This document shows positions 50,787-64,000 of a stretch of 64,000 nt of DNA, one piece after another. Numbering within the stretch: the stretch's first letter is position 1; each line of letters begins with the position of its first letter. This DNA is from Scortum barcoo (Eukaryota; Chordata; Actinopteri; Centrarchiformes; Terapontidae), in the NCBI GenBank assembly GCA_023238725.1, contig CM041538.1, positions 10,104,880 through 10,168,879 of the forward strand. Direction: 5' to 3'. A model generated the notes under the pieces. The model ran no database searches. It worked only from the letters and a program-made list of their open reading frames with translations, and was not told the origin of the DNA. Position numbers and translations under genes: made by a program.

Positions 50787-53700
50787 ATGGCAGGTCTCTG
50801 TGGTCTCAAAATCCTGCTGCTTTGTGCTGGAATCATCAATTCGGCCAACTGTAAGTCACCATCTTCAGCGTCAATGTGATATTGTTATTTTAGTCAAGAG
50901 ATTGTAGAAACAAAGAGACGTTTTCGAAGTGATTCTAAATCTTAAAAGATCAGTGATTTTTTAATTTTACACAATATTTAGTGTTTAAAAAAACTTGATT
51001 TTTGGAGCCTATGATTGCATAGGTGAGGGATTATTTACATGAGAAAAGTGGAAACATTGTTTATGTGCTTGAGAGTTTATGCTGTTGAATATTTAAAATG
51101 AAGATGAGATGTCTAATATTGGTCTCCTCTCCATTATAATGAAAAGAGGATATTAGTGAATCCAAATAAATAAGACTACATTGATTTAAAACACAAATAA
51201 GATCTGTTTTTCTGTTTTAAGTTAACACATTAAAAAAAGAAATAAGTATAAATAAATCTGACAACATAATATATTTTTAATTATTTTTCAACAGCATTAA
51301 TTTATTATTTTGCCTACTATTGCAAGGAGTATCAAATAAAGACCAAATACCTTTAACTTATTTAATTAATGACATACTTATATACTTGACATACAGATAA
51401 AACACACAGAATAAAAACTGGACTGGATAAAAGTAATAATTTATTATGTATTTATAATAATGAAGATAAGGGTTTAGAGCGATTTCCAAGGTGCTTTAGA
51501 TATTGATAAACATATATTGCTTTTGTATTGTTTTCTAACCTGAAAAAATGTAATTGCATTTTACAGCTGCCCCTCCGTCACAGTGTGAGTATAACTTTCA
51601 TTGTTCTGTTTGTGATTTATTATATTAAGTACATTATATTACGTACAAATGCAGATGTGTATTTACTCAGTCTTGGCTTTGTAGACTGTGTAGATTTCAT
51701 CCTGATTCAGAAAAAACAACAGCACATTCAACATGTACATGAACAAACCTTCACAACCTTTGTTTCCTCAAGAGGCTAATCTGACTTTTTTTGTAGGTTC
51801 TTACAATATTACAGTAATCAATTTTGATTTTCAAATCAACATAAAAGGCTATATTGCTGGCAAATACATCATAAACATTAAGTATAATGATAACAATAAT
51901 AATGATAATAATGATATTAGTACATTTTATTTGTATAGTATTTTTCAAGTTGGGAGCACAAAGTGCTTTCCATTAACAATATAAAACAATCAGAAATATT
52001 ATATATAAAGACAAAAATATAAAGACAAAATAGTGTATTAAAAAATAATCAGTTTAATCAACCAAAGGATAGAATGAAAAAAAACTAGACAAATAAAATC
52101 CTTCTATCGTACGAGCATTTCAGTGGATAATCGTATTAACACATCACAAACCGCTCCACCTGATTATCAGAATTTTTGTTCAAGAAACAAAAGATGCAAT
52201 ACTCATTTTCAGGGCTTGACATTTATTTGATGCACTGGCACATGTGCATGATGAAGTTTTGGGATGTTTCGATGGTTATCTCTCACTATCTGTCATTGTT
52301 CCCATGGTGGAAAGTTTACATTAATCCATCAATTATAAAAATGACTGAATTCATTGTGCCTGATAAAACTATACTGGCAGCTGTTCAACTTTTAAGCTGG
52401 AATGTGTTCTTACATGTTACTCAGTGTATGAGTTGCTATTATGAATCAATCAACACAGCAGAGCATTGTTCCTCTGCGCTCCAGCAGCACTACATGTTTA
52501 ATATTATGTGTGTAGAAGCCAAAGTGCCAAATTCTACCTGCATTTGGGTGGGTGCTCATCTTCTCATCTCATCAACAAACATTTTACTGTACTAATTATA
52601 TTGTCTTTCAGTATATCACATACTTTGCAATTAAAATAGACTCATACAGTGAGTCTGCAGAATACTACATAATATTTAATAATAAATTGGAGTGTATGAT
52701 AGCAAAAGGAACAAAATTAAAACCAAATTTAAAACATGTGTTCTCACAACAGACCTGTACTATGTAAACAAATAAAACTAGATGTTTGGTCAAAAAGCAA
52801 GCCTGTTAAAATGACAGATAAATTGTCAGCAGATCAAAAACTAACTGGAAGACTGTCCCAAAGGTGAGGTGCCAGTAAAACAAATACTTATCACCGTTAA
52901 ACCTTGACCTAGACCCTGGAACACCCAGCAGTCCTAACCCAGCAGATGTGAGAGGATTTTTGAACAGCAGCGGGTAATTAATGAAGAAGACCGACCTGAG
53001 ATTCAGCTATATTACATCTTTCAGCATACTGCTGGTTCTGAAATGATTTTTCATTGTGCCCATATGGACTGAATCAGTTGTTCATTCAAAGTTCATGTGT
53101 TGTGCAGCTTGCAAACATTGTGGGCTCTTTAGCGATGTTTTCCGATCAAAAACATAGTTTATAAGTCGCGATGACACAAGTTTCAGCACTGACCTCAGTT
53201 AGCATTTCCTGTATAGCAAATGAACCGCAGATTCATACTGTAGGAGTGAGACAACGTATACACGGTGTCTTTTTGGTGTGACATCTCATCTATACTAGCC
53301 ACATAGCAACAGCAGCCTGGATGGGGCGCAGCACTTGCAGCCCAACACTAAACAAATGTACTAACACATAGACGCTGGAATAAAACAGAACTGAAGTGTA
53401 TGAATACACTTTGTGTTGTGGTCACATGTATAAAGCACAAGTGAAGTTAATCAGTTGTTATGTGGATTGGTGTAGATAGTTCTCCATCCATCTTCATCCA
53501 CTTGATCCGGGACCTGGGTCATGCGGAGGCAGCAGTCTGAGCAGAGATGCCCAGACTTCCCTCACCCCAGACACTTCCTCCAGCTCTTCTGAGGGGACTC
53601 CGAGGCGTTTCCAGGGCAGCCAAGACACAGTCTCTCCAGCGTGTCCTGGGTCTTCCCAGGCCTCCTCCCAGTGGGACATGCCTGGAACACCTCCCTAGGG

Positions 53701-56700
53701 AGGCGTCCAGGGGACATCCGAAACAGATGCCCGAGCCACCCCAGCTGTCTCCTCTCTGATGTGAAGGAGCAGCGGCTCTACTCCGAGCTCCTCCCGAGTG
53801 ACTGAGCTTCTTACGCCTATCTCTAAGGGAGCGCCCAGTCACCCTGCATGGAGGAAACTCATTTCGGCCGATTGTATCCGCGAATCTTGTCCTTTCGGTC
53901 ATTACCCAAAGTTCATGACCATTCAGGTGAGGGTGGGAGCGTAGATTGACCGGTAAATCGAGAGCTTCGCCTTTCAACTCAGCTCCTTCTTCACCAATGC
54001 ACGACGGTCCTGGTACACCGCACCGTGATAACTGAGGAGGCTGCACCAATCTCCGCCTGTCAATCTCTCACGCTCCATCTTTTCCCTCACTCGTGAACAA
54101 GACCCCCGAGATACTTGAACTCCTCCACTTGAGGCAGGACCTCTCCACCCACCCGGAGAGGGCATGCCACCCTTTTCCGGTCGAGAACCATGGCCTCAGA
54201 CATGCTGAAGTTCCTGGCCTTGATGAAGCCAACAGGACAACATCATCTGCAAAAAGCAGAGATGAAATCCTGTGGTTCACCAAACCTGGACTCCCTCTGG
54301 CCCCTGGCTACGTCTGGGATGGAATGTAGATAGTTACTGTTGATTCAAATTTAGGCATACTGATTCCACTGTAATTTCTTTCAGGAAGACATTTGTTTGT
54401 TTCAGGTATCTGCTGCACATCTGGATATGTTTGTTAACAAAGTGTTTTGATATCATTTTTTTCAGATTAGTAACATGTTCAACATCCACATGAACAAACT
54501 GTTTGACAATCAAACAGTGTCATGGTCAGATGGTTTATATTAACTAAGAGATTTTATTATTCTCTTTATTTTGTGAGCAGGTTCTTACACTGTCACACCA
54601 ATCAAGTTTGGCTTCAAGATTGACATTACAAGCGTCAACATCGGTAACTACAACATAAACATTACTGAAGTGGGCCGACCTGAGACCTGCAAAGACATCC
54701 AGCGTTCAATATCCAGACTCATCACATGAAATCCTACACCTGAAGCCCTGCACTGAATATGAGCATAATGTGGCATTTATTGATAGTACTGCCAAAGAAA
54801 CCCACTGTACCCACACTGAAAATAAAACTACAACAACAGGAATGAGTGAGTAAAAATAATAATTCACACTATTGAATTGCATCTTATTTCTTTAACATAC
54901 AAAAGAAACAGAGAGACATTTGTGCATCACTTGTATATTTCAGGTAAAGATGACGTTGAAGATATCCGCTGCACACCTGGATATGTTTGTTACCGGAGTG
55001 AATGGGACATCAGCTCTTCACTATCAGCATCAAACAAGATTCCAGCTGAGCCATGCAGAAGTGACAAGAAAGCTTTCTGCATCAAACCCAGTTTTAATGA
55101 CATTTGCTCAGAATTGACAACAACCTTCACTTCAGGAAACTGTGTGAACTCCTTCAGCTTCACCACAAGCATCAGAGTTGGTATGTACAATAAATGGAGT
55201 CATCCTCTGTTTTGGATTGTATGTTGTTTTGACCTTATTTCATCATGTTTAATGTCTGTGCTGTTTTATTGTTTTTCCACAGATTTCTTAAATCCAAGTG
55301 AAATTCAAGTGACTGCTCCCACTGGACTTCCTGCAAACATAAACACAACATTACCTCCAAACTGTAATGACCTCACCATTGACTACACCTGTCTGGGTAA
55401 GTGAAAAGACAAGAAGTAAAGAGACTTTGTCTGTCATCAACATTATGAATGGAAATAGGTAGAGATAGGTAGAGAGATTTTGCTTTGTGCACTAAAACAG
55501 ATTTATGTATTTCTCTGAATGACTCCACATTTGAATCAAATATAAACCCAAGAGATAGTTGCTCTTTCCACTAAAGCACAAATACCAGTTGTTGAAGAAA
55601 TGCTGTCGTTCTTGTGTCTCCTCAGAACAACAAAATAAATACAACAAGCCCAAGAACCTTGTCTGAGCTGGAGCCCTTCACAGACTACAGCTGTACTGGT
55701 CAGATCAAGGACAACAATGTCCCCATAAAAAACACAAATGCTGTTGAATTCCAGATTGACTGTGGTATGTTGACTTCACCTGCACAGATTACAACAATAA
55801 GCTCATATCCTCTTCAGTGTTACAGATGTTTAATGTCTTCTCACAGATCTTAGAATAACCATCACAGAGAAGAATATAACCAACACCTCCATTGATCTGA
55901 GTTGGACCACGACCAGTAAAAACTGTCAAGATGTCCTTCCTCATCTTCAGAAGTTTTCTTATGATTGCGATTGTTCGGTATTACTACTGTGGTTTTACGG
56001 GTAAGTTAAACTATTTAGTTCAACTTTCTTATGTTACTGGAGATCCATTTACTGGTCAGTTTACCTAAACTGTGAAAAATACTGTGGACGTTTGAATCCT
56101 ACATGGACCTACAGTGCACAACATGATAACATGAAATATAACACAGAAATAACACTGAAATGAGTTCAATATTATTGTTTTCATCTATAGTGAACAAGAC
56201 CAGAAAACAGAGTTTACAGTTACAAACTTTTGCAAAGATTTGCTGGTATTTGATTGGAACAACTAAAAAAACTCATACTAGCTTAAATTTAATGTGTTAA
56301 ATTTCCCAGTCTGCTTGCCCTACAGCACATAATGTTTAGTAATGTTTTAGCTTTCAGGACCAGCACTGGTGATCTACCCATGACATACAGGTGATACTGA
56401 CTGACTGACTGACTGACTGACATCTATTTTCTTGTCACTTTGTGGGAAACTTGACCAAGAAAACAATCTTCTGTTGTACATTTCAATTATTTTCTATTTG
56501 TTGTCTTGTTAGTCAGTCAAACACAACACAGCTGTTAATGAGACTATGCTACTGTTACAGTGAACAAACATCCAACAGGAGGAACATGTCATGTTGCTCG
56601 ACTGAATCCATACCAAGATTACACCTTTGAAGTCTATGCCACGTATAACGGCAACAAAGTTGGCCAACAACAATTAACGATAAGGAAATTTGGGGCAGTT

Positions 56701-57273
56701 CGAAGTAAGTGTCCAAAATTATTTGTAGAATGACATACAGTGCACACATGCATATCCAAACATTATATCTGAAACATAATTTCCACCTCTTTGATATTTC
56801 TTTGTCATAACTGTCATTCTACAGACAAAGACAAGAAAAAAGCTTTAATCGGTTTTCTGGTCATCTTCCTCATCCTCATCATCATCCTCATCATTCTGGC
56901 TGTGGTGGTCTTTGTCAAGTGCAGAAAGTAATAATCATTTCATATAGTTTACCCTTTTGTCTTTTGACTTTTCATAGCACAGTGCATACTTTCTTATGAC
57001 ATCCTCTTTGCATTAGACTTTATAAAACTACTACAATAAAACTTAAATACTTTTTCCACAGTGGTGTGAATAAAGATAAGATGCTTAAATCGACAGCAAG
57101 TGAGTAAACTTTCTTGTTTTCACTACTTTGACTAAGGATTCACATTCAGAAAGAAACATTACTAATGACATTTTAACAGTCAGGTTATTAGATTACATAT
57201 TATTATTATTATTATTTCCTGTTTATTTGTTGCAGTTTATGTTAATGCACGATCCTCCTGGATGGCGTCATAA
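50787..57273 (+). pseudogene. CD45-like (ptprc) ectodomain copy E, short form
   Basis: Exons: 50787-50850 signal peptide, 51567-51584, fossil exon from 51797, 54581-54845 (+1 at GAGACCTGC), 54944-55180 (open, Cys-rich), 55283-55396, 55626-55764 (+1), 55847-56000 (+4 relative to copy D), 56561-56704, 56825-56927 (membrane; NKDKKKALIGFLVIFLILII, longer than in other copies), 57062-57099, and 57236 to the stop at 57271-57273. Like D it lacks the membrane-proximal FN3 pair. The tail reads NGVNKDKMLKSTAIYVNA, then RSSWMAS. AATAAA lies at 57579-57584. It has three independently broken exons, so it is a likelier pseudogene than C or D. It shares a LINE insertion with D. Confidence 0.8.
53484..54324 (-). 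mobile_element. LINE 3' fragment in copy E intron (same insertion as in D)
   Basis: An 841 bp minus-strand LINE end with the same start (CCATCCATCTTCATCC), the same end (GGGATGGAAT) and the same flanking duplication GTAGATAGTTCT at 53472-53483 as 42104-42943. The right-hand duplicate has one extra A. It encodes VNHRISSLLFADDVVLLA and the same C-terminal segment, with its own indels. Confidence 0.85.
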
Positions 57274-57865
57274 AGAAGCTTGCTAATGAAGAAAGGCCTG
57301 ATGGAGCTGCCTACCAGATCATCATTTAATCTTTGTGCTTAGTTTTTAAGTTGTCCAGTATGTAGTACGTCTTCTGCTGTTTTAGATTTGATTATAAAAC
57401 CTTTTTTTTCATTAGCTACGAGCTTCAATAATACATTTGGTTTAACTAATTACATGCTTGGGTATTTTTCCTTCAGTTTGTTTCCTTTTACACTTTCAGC
57501 CTATCTGTTGATCATATTATAACATGTCAGAAACTCATTGTCTTATTGATATTTTTAATATGCATGAGAGCCTGGTAAAATAAAGGACAATTAAATCGGA
57601 GATATCCCAGCTGTACTTGATGATGTTGTTGATCATTTGCCTGATTTCTCGTAGCTTAGAACATTTGTGTTACCATATAAATCATTTAGTAAATCTCACA
57701 AGATCCACAAGAAAAAGGAAGTGAGGTATTACACAGCATAGCAAATGTCACAGTAATGTCAAGGGAATCACATGATGGCGTCACAACCGGATGTAATTGT
57801 CAAAGACTTTTCACGTTCATAACTTTATTGTGTACTCATAGATTATTGTTCTCTCCTGACTAAGA
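57274..57865. repeat. Copy E 3' region, then sequence unlike other spacers
   Basis: From 57274 to about 57690 this matches the other spacers (fossil juxtamembrane sequence, AATAAA at 57579-57584). Between about 57690 and 57865 it diverges and I see no match elsewhere in the window. The unit's upstream homology resumes at 57866 with cagagtttggatcctctgagg. Confidence 0.55.
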
Positions 57866-58382
57866 CAGAGTTTGGATCCTCTGAGGTTTACATTTCTGCA
57901 CTTTTTGTCTGATTAGATTTGTCCAAATTCAGTGGCTGCTCCAAACAAAGCAACCTTATTTTTCATGAATGGAGAGTACAGCTAACATCCTCCAATCTTG
58001 TTGTCTGACAGTTGTTTAATGGTGCATTCAGGTGATCCTCATCAACTTAAAATCAGGATATATTATGAGACAATGTTATATGTTTGAGGTATTTGCTGAG
58101 GTAGGTGCTGGTCTTTCACTGCTAAATATATCACATAAATGGGACCAGAGAAAAACCAACAGCAGGATGTAAAGAATGGAGAGGAGGCATAAGCTTTGGT
58201 GTTTGCTCTTGGTAGTCCTGATGATGTTGTTAGTCACACCATGTATGTACATTTACAACTTCTCATGTCTAATCTCCCAGCAAACTGGCTTCACACCAAA
58301 AGTCTGACATGAAGCAAATGTGTGTTACTGTTACTCTCTTCTTTACAAGCCTCATGTACTAAAGCCCACTGCAGAAAACAGA

Positions 58383-58439
<57 letters not shown>

Positions 58440-60626
58440 GTATATTAGTATATAGATTGTGCAATAGCTACATATGCCTTTTTATTACTCGTTCGGCTCA
58501 GTAGACAGACAAGAGTAGACTGGCTGAAGAACAAGCTATAAGTTGCTGATAAAATACATTCATCTTTACTCGTACTTGTAAAGTGCTAGAGAAATTGATT
58601 TTTTTGTTTGTTTTCTGACCTCCATTTTAGGCAAAAATCCCATACCAAGGCATCCCTAAATATGTTTGTTCCTGGGGTCACTGAATCATTAGCTCTGAGG
58701 CAAACATAAATACATTGATACACTGTGATCACGTCGACTGACTGAAGCTGACGTGTTGCGCAGCTTGTTCAACGCGGCCTTATCAGTAGTCGTGTGACAA
58801 GTTTCGCCATCGATCTCAGCTGATATTTCCCGTGTTTCAAACAAAATGAGGTTCAGTTTGGGAGCGAAGCAGAAAAACTTCTATCACCAAGAGAGTTGGG
58901 CTCTTACTCTAAGTCTTATTCATGTGAAAATCTATAGAGTCTGTGTGGTCAGAAGGGAAGAAGAATGTAGTCAGAGCGTGAAAACATTACACTGATAAAC
59001 TGAGTATAACTGAAAGGTAAAAGGTAAGTATAAAAGGTGCCTACACAGTATCAAACCTGTGACACCCTGATGCTGTCACCCTTCTGTCTCCTCAGGACTT
59101 AGCAGTGGCTTTTGTGTTCAGTTTGCAGTGATGCACTTTTTACAAATTGGTTTGCAAAGTGAAATATTGGCTTTTGAACCTTCCATAACATTCAGCGCTG
59201 CCATTTAAGCATGTTGAGCAATGCAGCACATACAGAGATAACGTAACGACAGATAACACAGAGAGAACACCACAGACGTTTAGCCAGTGGAACATTAAGA
59301 AACACTACTTTGACTTTTGAATTATTACATATCTGAATCACTGAGTCATATAGTTAAAACCATTATGACTTTTTTTAGCACAAGGATAGAGCTCTCGTTT
59401 TCAGGTGAATAGTCGTCGCTGCTGTCTCTCAACATTGTGTGTGTCAGAGTGTTAGCGTGCAGTCATGATGATCTTTATCTTTTTACTAGTAACCCAATCA
59501 GGCCAATCTGCTGCTGTGTTTTCCATTGAATCTGGCAGCTTTTGCTTATTTCAAGTTCCTATTTCCTGTTAATATTCAGTCACACACCACATAACAGCCG
59601 ATGCAGATAACAGGTGCTACAGATTAGGTTAACACACATATATACAGGCGAATGGAAGAACATGTCATATTGTTGGCCTGGAGCCATACACTAATTACAC
59701 CTGTATCCACCTACAGCAATATGTAAGCTGCAAAACCAGCTCCAGTTACACAGTCGGCTGAGGCTGGATGTAAGTTATCAACAAAATAATTTCAGCTATT
59801 CTGACTGGTTTACCAAAGGTATGTACTGCACAGACATAAAATATTAAGTATATATTGAGTTCAAGACACCTACGAGGCAGTTAAAGTAAATAACTTCATG
59901 AAACGCTGCAGCAGGGTAAAATCTAGAATGTCACTTTAACTGAGAGTGAGCAGGAAGGAGGATTCTTCGCCACTCTCTGACAGTAGCAGCTGAAAGCAGG
60001 CGGTGTCACTCTGAAAAAGATTAATGGAAACAAATGAGAGTTTGAATTCAAAGATGTAAGCTATTAAACAACATACAAAGTGGAGGCTTGTGATATCTTG
60101 CTGTACTTCTTGATGTCTCAAGGTTATTCATGTCATTTATTGCTCATACTTCAGTGAGTGCCATGGTTATTGATAAAAGTACTTTCTTCAAGATCAAGAA
60201 AGAATACGTTCATCAGTATCATTTAGAACCATCAATCTACAGATGAAGAGAAAGCTCTCATTAGATGTGTGGTCTTTATCATCACCATCACTTGTTTGGC
60301 CCTGTCTGCGGTGGTCAACGAGATCTACGTTCTGACGTGCAGAATGTCCAGAAAGTAAAGATCATTTCACATCTAATTTAATCTAAATCACCTGTTATAA
60401 TTATAATCATCCATTAGGAATCCTTTATTGGAGCACGGCAGTATTTTGGCCATACAACTTGCAGTTTTAAGGCAACTTGTTCAAAATCCCATTCTACAGT
60501 ACATCTGTGTAGCTGGAGGAGCGGCCAACAATAAGTGGCACTATTTCCTGTTTTCATGGTTCTGTAGTTCTTGAAAATGCACATGAATGCCATTTTAAAG
60601 ACACATGCTGATGAAGAAAGGCCAAC
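57866..60626 (+). pseudogene. Eroded sixth CD45-like unit (relic F)
   Basis: 57866-58375 matches the upstream block of the other units, then a (TA)n tract replaces the rest, including the ETS-GATA pair and signal-peptide exon. About 58750-58880 resembles the intron before exon 5560 of copy A. 59646-59725 resembles the exon at 7597 (GAACATGTCATattgttgg). 59925-60090 resembles the membrane-proximal FN3 exon and its preceding intron. 60243-60354 is a membrane exon still open: EEKALIRCVVFIITITCLAL. About 60583-60626 keeps GCTGATGAAGAAAGGCC of the last exon. Divergence is far greater than among A-E. Because the FN3 exon is recognisable, F belongs to the long form. No continuous reading frame remains. 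Confidence 0.6.
58385..58440. repeat. (TA)n microsatellite
   Basis: An uninterrupted TA run of roughly 50 bp at the point where relic F loses homology to the other upstream blocks. Confidence 0.95.

Positions 60627-64000
<3,374 letters not shown>

Overview
The window looks like a ray-finned fish nuclear genome: AT-rich, intron-bearing, and loaded with a Tc1-type DNA transposon, a Ty3/gypsy LTR retrotransposon, several CR1/L2-like LINE pieces, solo-LTR-like elements and long (TA)n tracts. No rRNA, tRNA, CRISPR array or bacterial gene is visible.

The backbone is a head-to-tail tandem array on the + strand of at least five copies (A-E), plus an eroded sixth relic (F), of one multi-exon gene. 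Spliced by eye, each copy reads: signal peptide, tiny Ser/Thr/Pro/Gln exon, cysteine-rich and fibronectin-III-like exons, one transmembrane exon, and a tail of about 26-29 residues that ends in a stop. The membrane segment (KALIGFLVFLII) and the membrane-proximal FN3 domain resemble the receptor phosphatase CD45 (PTPRC). The last exon also carries, out of frame after the stop, a fossil of the CD45 juxtamembrane segment (KKLADEERPDGAAYQ). No phosphatase domain follows any copy. The array is therefore a family of 3'-truncated CD45 ectodomain duplicates. A-C have the membrane-proximal FN3 domain; D and E lack it.

Layout: 1-415 LINE fragment (-); 424-2038 Tc1 element; 2041-10100 copy A; 10100-11470 spacer; 11473-26777 copy B, split by a 7.8 kb gypsy element (16953-24727, -); 28449-35668 copy C; 37281-45950 copy D with a solo LTR, a LINE (+) and a LINE 3' fragment (-); 46812-49972 another LINE (-); 50787-57273 copy E with the same LINE 3' fragment at the same site as D; 57866-60626 relic F; 60630-64000 AT-rich sequence with no gene recognised.

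Every copy has at least one private frameshift or stop in the ectodomain, so pseudogenes are the default call. However, nearly all exons are phase 1-1, so skipping one or two exons would leave copies C and D open for most of their length. Indel errors in the assembly would give the same picture and cannot be excluded here. Shared insertions and deletions are distributed inconsistently among copies, pointing to unequal crossing-over or gene conversion.
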